Part shown: positions 1-10,846 of the stretch, piece by piece
Layout: every line of letters starts with the position of its first letter
Position numbering within the stretch: position 1 is the stretch's first letter
Source of the DNA: Climacteris rufus
Lineage: Eukaryota > Chordata > Aves > Passeriformes > Climacteridae
Assembly (NCBI GenBank): GCA_013398175.1
Contig: VZRZ01002003.1
Coordinates: 525,505-589,504 of the forward strand
Reading direction: 5' to 3'
Length of the DNA: 64,000 nt
Position numbers and translations under genes: made by a program
Notes under the pieces: model-generated
Seen by the model: the letters and a program-made list of their open reading frames with translations, nothing else
The model's database searches: none
What the model was told of the DNA's origin: nothing

Positions 1-523
1 TCCTAAAGGACAGTTTGTAGGGAAATCAAATTCTTCCATCTGCCTCATCTGCAGCTATTTTTCAGGCTTTCCCCCATACCTGCAAGGCTTCATTTCCTTT
101 TCTCAAAATGAAGCAGTATAGCATGTGAGGCCAGGAAAGGCGGGGACACATGGCATAATTCCTTAAACTATTTCCCAGCTAAACATTTCAATGCTGATAT
201 CTTTTTTTAATTGCAATAAAAATGCAGGGAGTTTTTTGTTGGTATTTTGTTGTTGTTGTTTTTGGTTGGTTGGTTATTTTTGTAGTGATATCATTAAGAA
301 AAGTGTGCACTGCATAAGCAAACCACGGGAGCAGTACCTGACACTGGGAGGTAGCACAGGGAGCTGCACACTTTACATTATCAGAACCTGAACCAGCCAT
401 GCTCTTGGCAACCCACAGGGCAAAAATGGGCAATAAATTTCACCTTCTTATCTCACCTTCAAACCATTCTTCCTGGCTGCTCTTCCTGCTGTATTTATAT
501 TCCTATACTGGAGGAGATCTTAC
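1..523 (-). other. RGN-B intron 4, partial
   Basis: This is the sequence downstream of RGN-B exon 4. I looked for the expected exon 5 (KTTSCCFGG-type motif) on the minus strand and did not find it, so this is intron running off the left edge. It holds a short GTT/T-rich simple stretch near 232-283. Confidence 0.7.
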
Positions 524-655
524 CTGTCTCAGGGTCTATGCGAATGACTCTGCCACCGTCAATACAGGCCACCCAGAGCTTCCCTTCTGTGTCTATGCAC
601 ATCCCATCAGGCATTTGCTCCTCCTTTTCCAGGTGGTACAAAAGTTTGGGGCAGG
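524..655 (-). CDS. RGN: RGN-B coding exon 4
   Basis: 132 nt, the same length and phase (1 to 1) as exon 4 of RGN-A. The acceptor is CTGCAG ending at 656 and the donor ACAG/GTAAGA has its GT at 523-522. It encodes the segment with LEKEEQMPDGMC, carrying the metal-ligand aspartate equivalent to human D204, and ends in RIDPETG. The first residues (ACPKLLYH) differ from the NRRS motif of RGN-A and human. Confidence 0.92.
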
Positions 656-3600
656 CTGCAGGAAGAGTTACAAAGCTGGTGTTAAGTAGGCTGCTACCAG
701 TTCTGTAGCACATCCCAGTCTAGCAACTTCCATGCTTTTGCATGGAAGCAAAGTTCATTTTCTGTGAGAAAGACGTGCTGCAAAATGTACATCACGTACG
801 CATTTTGCAGATGGGGTAAAAGCCTAATTTAACCCTGGCAGAAATAAGCCCCCAGCAAAGCCATTTCAGTTTGGGATTGTACTGAAATAGGGGTCCTGTT
901 ATTTTACCAAAAGAAGAGAAAAGAACAAAATGCCCCCATCTCTCTTGCTAACCCACCTGCTGCCTGCCATAACATGGCTGCTGCAAAAGCAATAACTTTT
1001 CCTGGACTTGCATTGGTCATGGCAGCTGGATATGTCACATAGATAACCACCTGGATTTAAACATTGGTGATAAGCAATCTCTCTCAGATAAAAGATCAGA
1101 AATTTTATATTTTAATGACCAACCAAGCAACCAGTTTCCTTTAAGCCTGGACACCAACTGCTAGTGGTCTAGGATGCAGTGCAGGTAGGTTGGTGGTCCA
1201 TGGAGCAGGGCCCATGGGCTGTGGACCACCTGCTCTGACCCAGCACCTTCTGACCATTACATGACCCAAAACCAGACAGTCATCAGCATAAAGCCAAGGC
1301 TAGGAAGCTCACACATATTACTTTTTTTGTATTTGCAGGACGAAAAGTTGCATTAAATGATCTTTAGAAATCTTATGTCTTAAAATCTGCAGAAATACAT
1401 GTTCTCATGAATACATGAAATACATGTTTTCATGAAATGAAATCTGAATGAATGTAATTATTTTGTGCCATTTTCACCCATGATTACACAAAGTCTGCGC
1501 TCTTTAGAGTACAAAGGCAGTTCAGCCATTTAAATTGCCATGGAGCATATCAGGTTGATGCAGCACAAAAATATTTCACAGAGTTTTGAAATGAGGTCGT
1601 ATACATTTTGCTTGCACTTAAATTTTCCTTTTTGCAGATGTAATACAAAACGTTTATCCAGAAAACGAATTTAAGGTAAGTTTGCCGGCACCTGAAGGCA
1701 ATTATAATTTCAGAACTGAGAAACCTCAGTCAAAATGACAACTTGATCCTCCAAGCGTCTTTCTGTGATATACATACATACATGCGCACTCTCACTTGTG
1801 TTTATGGAGTTAATACAATCTAAGTATTCCTGTAGATGGCACTCAAGAACAAATAGCATCCTAAAAACTCTTTCTCATTCTGCAATATAAATGGCTTCTC
1901 CTCTGCAACTCCTTGAGCAGGTCTGAGCCCTCCCTCAGGATGAAAGTAAACTGAAGGACTGTCCAAAGTTTGCTCACCAAATACACCTGGTGAGTAACTA
2001 AATTTAAGAAATATTACAGTCAGCCTACTGACAAGTTGCAAGTAGATGATATGAGGCCTGTCAAATAAATCACTGCATCTCACAGGCTCAAGTCTTGCTG
2101 CAGAAAGAGCAGTAGCACTACTTGTCACCAAATTTAAAAAGCATGCGTACCAATCTTTCCAGTGTGCACATCGTAGCTGAAGGCATGGACAGCATATGAC
2201 AGGCTGTCGATGTGAAAGAAGGTCCTGTGGTCCAGGGACCAGTCCAGACCATTGGAGATGTCCAGCTGGTCTAACTGTTTTATTACTGAATGGTCAGGAA
2301 AGAGGGTGTAGAGAGCTCCTTGCCGCCTCGCTCGGACCCCCGGTGCTGTCTCTTCAGCCATCGTACCTGAAATGGAAATGGCAGCACCAGTTAGAAAGTA
2401 GAAACTTGTTTCTCGTGTTTGATCAAAAGCCTCTTCTCGGTGTTCCCGAGAGGTCTAAGGGAGAATCACAGGACTGCGATTTCTTTTCCTCCTAAAAGGA
2501 AAAGATTTCTAGGAAGAATTTCTTTGCTTTGAAGGCGGCAATACACCGGAAGAGGTTGCCCAGAGAATTTGTGGATGCCCCATCACTGGAAGTGTTCAAG
2601 ACCAGACTGGATGGGGCTTTGAGTAACCTGGTCTAGAGGAAGGTGCCCCTGCCCAGGGAATTTGGAACTAGATGGTCTTTAAGAACCCTTTCAACCCAAA
2701 CCATTCTACAATTCTGTGATGAAAGGGACTAATAGGTCCTGTCAGATTGATCAGAAAGAAGAAAAGGAGCAGATGCCTCCCACAGAGCTGATTCTGGCCA
2801 ATGAAAGGATGAGTTTATGCACTGCCATGAGGTCTAAGTCACAGACACCAAAGACCCAAAGGAACACAACAACACACCAGGGGGTTGAGGTTTTGCTCGC
2901 AGCAAAAGCCAAGATGCAGGCCAGCAATGTGTGCTGGTTTTGTTGCTGCTCTTTCTGGGCTACTTTCATGATTTAAAGTAGCTGTGATATTAAAATACAG
3001 GTGCATACCATGTGCCTGAGAGCATTGTCCAAGCACGTCTTGAACTCTGTCAGGATTGGGGCCATGACCACTTCCCTGGGAAGCCTGTTCCAGTGCCTGA
3101 CCACCCTTTGGGTGAGGACCTTTGACATAACATCCAACCTAAACTTCCTTCTTGCCTTCAGGAGGCTGAGGATCTCCCCCCACATCCTTGTTTCCCACAG
3201 GCTAACCACAAGAGGCTGCATGTGAGGGGTGCAAGCTGTGGCTCATGTTCTGTGCTAGAAGCTTCGTCCTTCTCTACACTTCCAGAAAAATTCCCACCTA
3301 TATGAGCCCTTCACTGGCTTTTCAGATTCCATGGAGGCAGTTGTTTGAAAAACACCATCCACCAGTAGAAGAGCCTCCATGTCAGATATCCCTTGTCAAC
3401 AGCATCTGTCCTTATTTAGGTCGGAGGATGTGGAGTCCCTTGTCCTCCTCCACCGGGCAGTAACCAAGCAGAGCACTCACAAGACAGGGAATGTGTTATA
3501 TAAAACACACATTCGTTTCCCTTTGCCCCAGGGGAAATTTCATTGACCAGGAACTTACCAGCAAAAAACCTCCCCTTTGGATCCACTTTCCCATCATTGA

Positions 3601-4371
3601 ATCTGTTGTTGGGTTTATCCTGCTCAAGCTCGAGGATGGTAGTGACGGCCTGGGTGTCCCAGTCCAGAAAGGCAAACCTGGTCCCCAGGGCGATGACGTA
3701 GCCCCCGCACTGCCGCAGTGCCACTGAGCCCACTCGGGCATCTGTGGGTGAGAGAGAGTGGAAGATGATGGGGAGCTCTGGGGCCATCAGACAGCCCTCA
3801 CCCAGGGCATCCAGGCTCGACTGGGACATCCCAGACCCAGAAAGGCTGAGCTGATGCTGAGATCCTTCTCGCCTGGGATCATTAGCACATCTCACTGGCC
3901 CTATGTTCCGTGGATTTTTCCACCTTCTGGGTAGACACAGCCGTGAGGACTGTACCTTTTCCTCTGCTGGTCCCCAATAAAACATGCCTTCCCATTTAGG
4001 CTTATCAAGGGCAACACACCTGAGCATGGTCCCCTCTGCTCAGCTGGCTCAGGCCACACTGTGCTCAGCAACACATTGTGGGAGTACAAGGCATGTGGTC
4101 CCATGGAAAGTAAGAGAGATCACCACTCTGCAGGACTCCCACCAGGAGGGATGGATGGGACAGACAGAGAAGACTCCCAGGATGAAGCAGTGAGTACAAA
4201 CTTACCCACAGATACGCTCTGCACCTCATTGGTGATTGGGCTCCAGCGGCAAACTTTCTGTGAGTTGATGTCTACATAGACAAGCGCATTCTCCCTTTCT
4301 TCCCAGACTGGGCACTCTCCCATCCGGTTCTTCTCCTTCACAACAGACTCGATTTTGATGGAGGAAGACAT
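524..4371 (-). CDS. RGN: RGN-B: regucalcin (SMP30) paralogue, coding exons 1-4, 3' end off window
   Basis: Regucalcin is a cytosolic six-bladed beta-propeller that binds a divalent metal and hydrolyses aldonolactones (gluconolactone and gulonolactone); it is also described as a calcium regulator. Four exons are seen: 4371-4206, 3741-3559, 2366-2151 and 655-524. They join in frame into 232 complete codons with GT/AG introns of 464, 1192 and 1495 nt. The start is the MSSSIKIE methionine, giving one residue more than human RGN. Residues equivalent to human E18, R101, N103, E121, N154 and D204 are present at this protein's own positions E19, R102, N104, E122, N155 and D205. Identity to RGN-A is about two thirds by hand count, and the copy is farther from human RGN than RGN-A is. 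The last two exons (about 67 codons) must lie left of base 1. There is no stop, frameshift or broken splice site, so it is not an evident pseudogene. It could be annotated as regucalcin-like. Confidence 0.9.
2151..2366 (-). CDS. RGN: RGN-B coding exon 3
   Basis: 216 nt, identical in length and phase to RGN-A exon 3. The acceptor AG is at 2368-2367 and the donor GTACGC starts at 2150. It contains TMAEETAP (substrate glutamate), DISNGLDWSLDH (metal asparagine) and IDSLSY, the hallmark regucalcin blade sequence. Identity to RGN-A over this exon is roughly 75 percent by hand count. Confidence 0.94.
2502..2722 (+). mobile_element. CR1 LINE 3' fragment
   Basis: This matches the CR1 3' region: GGTTGCCCAGAGA, then GGATGGGGCTTTGAG, GGAACTAGATGGTC, and a terminal ATTCTACAATTCTGTGA octamer-repeat tail. 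It is a 5'-truncated copy in RGN-B intron 2, lying antisense to the gene. Confidence 0.85.
3000..3225 (-). mobile_element. CR1 LINE fragment
   Basis: The reverse complement carries the CR1 motifs AGGCACTGGAACAGG, GAGATCCTCAGCC and TTTAGGTTGGATGTTA. It is a second truncated CR1 in RGN-B intron 2, in the orientation opposite to the copy at 2502-2722. Confidence 0.8.
3559..3741 (-). CDS. RGN: RGN-B coding exon 2
   Basis: 183 nt, identical in length and phase to RGN-A exon 2. The acceptor CACAG ends at 3742 and the donor GTAAGT starts at 3558. It encodes GSVALRQCGGY, the substrate-contact motif RFNDGKVDP, and RFFAG. Against RGN-A about 20 of 61 residues differ, clustered in the middle strand (FLDWDTQAVTTILELEQ). 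The antisense frame gives a collagen-looking peptide, which is spurious. Confidence 0.93.
4206..4371 (-). CDS. RGN: RGN-B coding exon 1 with start codon
   Basis: 166 nt, three more than RGN-A exon 1 because of one extra serine after the start (MSSS versus MSS). ATG is at 4371-4369. The donor GTAAGT has GT at 4205-4204. Just upstream, TTCCCCTCAG/ACC is a good splice acceptor (AG at 4376-4375), so 4374-4372 is probably the end of the 5' UTR and a non-coding first exon lies further right. The exon carries the metal-ligand glutamate in GECPVW. Confidence 0.9.
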
Positions 4372-7300
4372 GGTCTGAGGGGAAGTTAATCACGGATTTA
4401 ATGAAAAGCTCTCATGTGGATTTTTTATGCCTATGATGTGTAAAGGCAGAGTTTGTAAATGGCAAAGCACTTCAAATCCCACAGGACAGAGTAATTTAGG
4501 AGGTTCCTATGACATTTCCATGGCCTCATGGCTCGAACTGAACTCGAGGTTCTAAAGCTTCTTTTTACTAAACCACAGCTGCTGATGAGACACCTGCCTC
4601 CAGGCAAAGGAGTGCTGGGGCTATGGCCCTGAGCTGGAACTGAGCTGTTGTCTGGGCATCAGTGGTTCTAAGGGTCCCCTAGAACACGGGCAGAGATCAG
4701 TAGGCAGAAGCACCAATGAGTGAGAAATCTTTTAGGGGGACAACAATGCTCTGCCGTATTAACACAGACGCACTGATTTCCTCCACAGGAAGACATTTAC
4801 ACACCCACAGTAGTGACTAAACTTTGCCATGGAGGCCACTGCAGAACAAGTGTGTGTTCCCACACCGAGTCACTGAGAATATGCAAACACTGAGGAAGGC
4901 TCCTGCCTTTGAAATTCTACTGCTGTGTTCTCCCTCCAAGCATTTTCTCTTCATCAGCTCCCTCACCTTCCAAACTTCATCTCCAACCCCTGCTGCAGAC
5001 TCTGAATTCCACCCAATGCCAGGCTGCAGGGTACAATTTCGCAGTTGCTGCTTTCAGGGCAAAGCCACCAGTGAAGCTCCCATCCCATATGCCTGCTTCT
5101 GCCAGGAGTTGTTCTTGCCCTGAGTACCCCATCCCCATTGCAACAGGGTGCTCGTGGGGAGACCAGGCAATCAGCCACAGCTGATTGACACCCACCCACA
5201 TAGGGTGCACAATCCACCAGGTTTGCGTCCAGAACCCCCCAATGCCCTCCAAAACATGGATCCTGGGCCTGGCCTGGCCTTGCTGTGGTGTGGGATGTGA
5301 GCAATAACTTCCATCATTCAGCTCTTACAAAAGAAAGAGGCCCACTGGCTGCCTCAGTCACCCCAATGGAGCCGCCTCCGCTGCTGCACCCACTGGCCTC
5401 AGCACATTTTTTTCCACAGATTGGGAGATAACTCTTGGGAGGCAGCCAATCCCTGACATAACATCACTCCTAGGGATTACTGTCTTCAAGCGGGCATTGT
5501 TTCCTAGTAGGTGAGCTGGTGATAAGGTTTACAGATAATTAATTAGCACTAATGCTCTGCAATATGTGTGGAAAGAGCCAGTCAATCACTGCGAGAGGAA
5601 ACGCCAGGGTTGAGGGACATAGGATCTTTCCTGCAATGAGTCATATCACCAAGGTAAGATTCAAACAACACATCTATCAAATATTTCCTTCTCCGTTCCA
5701 AAAAACACTGGCCACAAGAGGTTGGGCAGCAAGCTGCTCCACGCAGGCAAACAGCATCTAAAGTGTAAATGAGGATACACAGCAAGATGCCAAGTTTTAA
5801 CCTTCTAAAACCTGTTAAACAATGCTTGAGCTGGAGGAGTGAGTTTCTCTTGAGTTAAAGCTTTGTGTCATGTGGCTGCCATATGTGGGACCCGAGGCTT
5901 GGAGACACAATGCTGACTTTATTGTAGCATGGTCTGGAAAGCACAGAGCTGTTGTCGCCCCTGTAGGAAAACAGAGTTCAGCAGCAGCCCGGCAGCAGTG
6001 TGGTTCCTGCAGAGGCAGAAAGCCTCCAGATCTGCAGCAGACAGTGTGTATTTGTCTTGTCAGTTGTTTCATAGGGCCAACTGAGCCTTATTAAACCTTT
6101 CTTTTCCCACCAGCTCCTGTTTCATTTACATCCCCCTTCTCCAACTTCTGCAACACCAAAACAGGGGCCTGGCAGATAAACCCTGGTGAAATACTGATTC
6201 ACAGACCCAGCCCACATGTCACATGAGGAGTACACAATCGCACTATTGCCAGCTGTTTCACAAGGCACGGGCAGGGGAGAAACCATCCTGCCTTCCCCAG
6301 CTGCCTGCTTGCCCCTCTCCTGGCCCCCAGCAATGCCGCAGAAACCTGCCCTGTCCCACGGAACCTCAGTGTGCATCTGCCTTCCCTGACTGCACATCCA
6401 GCCTCAGCATCCATCCCCTCTGCCAAAGAAACAACTCCTGTGTGTCACTCCAGCTGTGGAGTTTTTTCATACCCGTGAATATTTTGGCTCGAATCATCAT
6501 CACCCCTCCCTGTTTTTGAGAAGAAGGCAATTAGAAGGGAAGGTTTGTGCTTTGCTAACTGAGGTTTCACTAATTTTTACAAGCCGCTGAAAATGAAGGC
6601 TTTTAACAGGAAGGGTCATCCAACCCGAAGAGGCAGCACTGCCCTCCAAAAAAGTCCCCACAATCCAATCCGTGTCCCCTCTCTGCCCGGTGATCCACCT
6701 CCCTGCCGACACCCCATGGAACTATGCAGCTGTAGAGTTTCACCAAATGCAGCATCTCAGAGGGAAAAATGAGCAAGTGACCCCTGAAAGCCTGGTTCAA
6801 AATCTCCCAGCATAATCAGTCCCCAGGCACCCTGCCACCTGGCACCTTTCTCTGTGCCACCTCACACCCTGCTTGGCACAGCACTGACCCGTCAGAGATG
6901 AGTGTGCAAGGAATGACGAGAGAAATTGCAAGCAAAAAGCACCAAATCCTGCCATATTCACCCCAAATAAAATCCCTTCATAAAAAAAATCATCACATTC
7001 ACACTGCCTATATCCTCCTCCTGGCATTTTGTTGGCTTTGCAGCCTCCTGGACTCATGCCTAAGCCCCTTATGGAGACTAAGGGACTGACAGGTGTCACT
7101 GAAACATTTTCCAAGTTGAACTGTTTAAAGTTACTAGAATTTGGAGACCATAAGAAAGATTTGTGTTAGGAATAAAAAATTAATGTAAAAACATCCTGTC
7201 TGCTTTAGAAACTGAAATGTCTCTCTGGTAGCTCTTTGAAAATAACCTTTCTAGACCTCAGTCCACATTCCTGTTCAAATGATCTGGACAAAAATTGGTC

Positions 7301-7465
7301 ATTTCAGTACCCCTAAAAAGATACAGATAAAATACAAATAAATGACTGGCCTTAAAAGGTTTTTTTGCTGTTTCCCTCCCTCTCTTCCCTCCATGCAACA
7401 CACATCATTTCATTTTTCATGTCAAGCTGAACCTTCAAATAAGCAGGCAGAAAGCTAAAACTTCT

Positions 7466-7514
7466 AATGTACAGTCAAGCATAATGTACAGTCTGCATAA
7501 TGTACAGTCTGCAT
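7466..7514 (+). repeat. 16-bp tandem repeat, 3 copies
   Basis: The unit AATGTACAGTCTGCAT occurs twice perfectly (7483-7514), preceded by one degenerate 17-nt copy from 7466. It is a short intergenic minisatellite. Confidence 0.85.
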
Positions 7515-10500
7515 AAACCCAAGAATTTTAAGAACCCTTTTCCCCTCAGTCAAACAGCTGAACATTTTTACCAAGCTGGAGGACACCTATGCGAAACTCT
7601 GCAGTTCATCACATCAACGCACCTGCTGAGGAAAATATTGCAAGACCCGGGTTGGTGACTCTTTTCCAGCACTGGTCCAATGAAACTGGCTGCTGTTTTC
7701 AGCGACGGTTAAAAATGTGCCCCAGTTGATGTTATCTGCATGGAGCAGGTAACCTTTTACATTTTGTATTCAGTCAGCAGTCACATGAATGATGAGGCAG
7801 GGACCAAAGCCTTTCTGAATGGTCTGGTTTGCAGTGCCAGCAGCGGGACATGTGATAGAGAAAAATCCTTGCTCAGTATTTTTCTCATGTCAGGAGAACA
7901 CAAGAGGAAAACTGAGGTGTTGCACCATTCAGTCGCCCCAAGGGCTAGCCCAGTCTTCCCAAATTGAGGGTGTTAAAAAGGGAAGGTTAATGAAAGATGC
8001 AGGGGAGGGTTTTGTAGTTCTCTGATAAGGAAAAAAATGTTGTTGTGATTAAGACTTATTAGCATCCTTAAGACTTGGCTCCTACTCCCAGCTGTGCCAC
8101 AACCTTCTTGTGTGTGAAGTCACCTGCTCTCCTCACAGGACTCCTCACCTCAAGCATCCAAAGCCTGATCCCACTTTGGCAAAGAGCTCCAAGCTGCTGC
8201 CCGTAGCACACTCAGGGAAGGACTTTTACCAGGGAGTCTCAGCAATTGCCATGGATGCTGCAGGATGGCCGTGTCTTGCCTCGCTTTTAAGACTTTTGCT
8301 TTCCTCTTTTTGTCTGTGGGAGGCAAAGGTGGAAGATGCCAAGTGCCTTCTCCTGCCCAGCCCTGCTAAGCAGAGCTAGGTGATGGTAGGGCTGGAAGGT
8401 GAGGACAAGGGCAGGCTTGCCTTTGGGACAAGTCCAAGCCAGGCAGTGAGCCAGGCCCACCACCAGAGTTTTGGTGACAGGGCCACACTCAGCGAGAGCA
8501 GCAGCCACTTGGGAGGAATCAGCCCCAATACAGCATGCAGGAGCAATGCATTCCTTTGCTCATGGAAGACTTTGATGAACTTTTTAATTCGATGATCAGA
8601 TGATTCACAGGATGAACATTTTTTTACCCTGATAAGCAAGTAGATGAGATAGACCTGGTATTTATCCTTTCTTAGCCACCATTAATCCACATTCAGAGAT
8701 TTAAAAATTACAGCCCTAAGACAGAGACAAATTCAAACATTTCTAGGGAAAAGGACAGTAATATTTCCAAGTCAAACTTCTGCCAAAGTCGCTGTATTAC
8801 AAGCAAAGTGGTCCTGGACACCTTGAGGACCTTTCTTAGACTTTCTTGGCCTCCAATAGCTCCATCTCATCTCAGCACAAACCCTTGGTCTCTGCTTGCT
8901 CTCAGAAAAAGTTTTACATTACTCTCTGCTGTCTTTCTTTTAACCTAAATGATAACTTTGAAGGGAGGTTCAAGTAGAACAATATGCATTTTTTTCCACA
9001 GTATTTTCAGCAGGAAGACTGATATTCAAAAGGAAAATTCTAGTTTATGATAATTTTCACTGCTTTCAATTGAAAAGAAAAATGACTGAAAAACATAAGT
9101 TGCCTTGTTTTCTGCAAAATATTTCCCAAAGTATTTTCTCTAAAGGATTTTGATGGAGAAAACCACATTTTACACACAGCTCTTCTTATCTGGTGACTTG
9201 ACTGACTTTCCCACCTCAGGCTGTGGCAAAGTAAAACCAAGTCAGGAAGAGGGACAAAGAATTCATGTCGCCACAACTGAAAACACCAAATGTGCAGCTT
9301 TCTGGGTGAGCAGCTCAGATGCTGGACCATCAGTGGCACAGGAAGGACAGCAGCCAGGAAAATTATACCAGAACACCTCTGTCTAATTTATTCAGGTGGC
9401 TACAAATGCTCTGGGGATGCCCCCAACCACGTTTTGCACCATCTCTTATTCCTACCCCAACAACTTCTACACTACCAACACAAGTATCACATCTCCCACC
9501 CTGCCATTTCAACATGTCTGTCTTCCCAGAAGTCAGTCACTTTGGGAAGAGACACATCTCAAAGGCTTTGTGCAACTCTGCAGTAGCAGGTGCACGTATT
9601 TGCTAGCCAACCAGCTATTCTTTTAATTGATTCCACAATATAAAGAGCCTGGCCCTGCCATGCACTTTGTTTGTTTCTAATGTTGCTGGGTTGCCTCGCA
9701 GAAGTTTCTGGTGAAGTTGGCCAAAGGCAGCCACACACCCCTGTACCTCTGGCTGACACCTAACCACCTTGTCTCTTTCTGGGGTGACTTCCTCTCTCCT
9801 TTCTCACTGCTTTGGTCTCCTCTGATGCAACTCTTACCGTTTCTTTTTACAGTCCCTAGTTTTTATCCACATAGAGTAATCAGGAGAGTGTATCAAGGCA
9901 TTATCGCACCACATAGTGCGGTATTTAAATAATTGTATTAGTCTGTTCCCCACGGGCATGTGCTCAGACAAAAGCTCAGAATTTGCTCCTGTGGCTTTGC
10001 AAATATTTAGTAAATCCATCACTCCCATTTTTTGCTCCTCAAAACATACTTATGTTGCTTAACCCCCTTGAGGGTCCATCCCATCTTTCATTGCTCGAGA
10101 AACTCGACTTTGAGTGTTGTCTGATTGTCCTGGTGTCTCAAAGTTTTTGTGCACCTCTGCAGCTGTCTCCCTCTTGGAGAGGACAACAGGCATGGTTAGA
10201 GTTAATGAAGTCACAGGTAATAAAAACCCCAGGCAGATACAGGTGTAGCTACTCACCCCAGAGCTATCCCACTCGGCAGCGTTGTCCAAAAGTGAAGCCA
10301 AGGCTTATCTTTTCGTGGCTTCACCCTTTTGTAGGAAGGGCCTGGTCCCTCCCCCGTGCTCAAGGTGGGAAGAACTGGAGCTCCCTAGGCAGTCAGTGCC
10401 GCCTGCTTTTATTTCAGCAGAGTTATTTTGCCAGCAGAGGATTACAAGAGCTTTCTCCAGCTTGGTTGGGAATAACTTCGCTACGCTTCACCTATGACTA

Positions 10501-10752
10501 TAGATTTTGGTCATGAGGGTGAAGAAACCCTTCAGGGCACAGCAGCTGCTCCTCCTGATACAGCCTTTCCTGTCATTGGGTTCTTGCTCAACCCTAATTG
10601 AAATCAGTGCTGGTCTTTGATCAAAGAGGTGAGCGCCATTAATAAGCGAGGGATTAAACAAAAATCAGGAAGCCTTCCTAATTGAGGGAACCGGCAACTG
10701 CTCAGCTCCAGTTTGCCAGATCCAGCGCTCTGTCATGGGACTCAAGTCAAAA

Positions 10753-10846
10753 TACGCCGGCAGCACCAGTCTGGGCTCCTCGGGGTGCGGGAAGCAGCTA
10801 CAGCCTCTGCACTGCGGGCTGCGCCGAGCCGCGCTCCCAGGGCGTT
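10753..10846. promoter_or_regulatory. Small CpG cluster, possible RGN-B promoter
   Basis: About 10 CpG dinucleotides in roughly 95 bp, in an otherwise CpG-poor 8-kb interval upstream of RGN-B. It is the only such cluster between the two regucalcin copies, so it is a candidate for the promoter or non-coding first exon of RGN-B. No clear TATA box or donor site was pinned down, so the role is inference. Confidence 0.25.

Noticed and set aside
3491..3727. Collagen-like peptide (KGKPGPQGDD) on the plus strand
   Set aside because: It is the antisense of RGN-B exon 2; the Gly-Pro look comes from the reverse complement of conserved regucalcin codons.
3416..4027. 203-codon minus-strand frame read as one protein
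   Set aside because: Only the 3741-3559 part is regucalcin exon 2; the rest is intron read through the splice sites.
524..4371. RGN-B as a pseudogene
   Set aside because: Four exons keep frame, splice sites, exon lengths and all active-site ligands; no stop or frameshift was found.
9983..10516. 177-codon plus-strand open reading frame
   Set aside because: No domain, signal or family resemblance; composition is that of random intergenic frames in a GC-average stretch.
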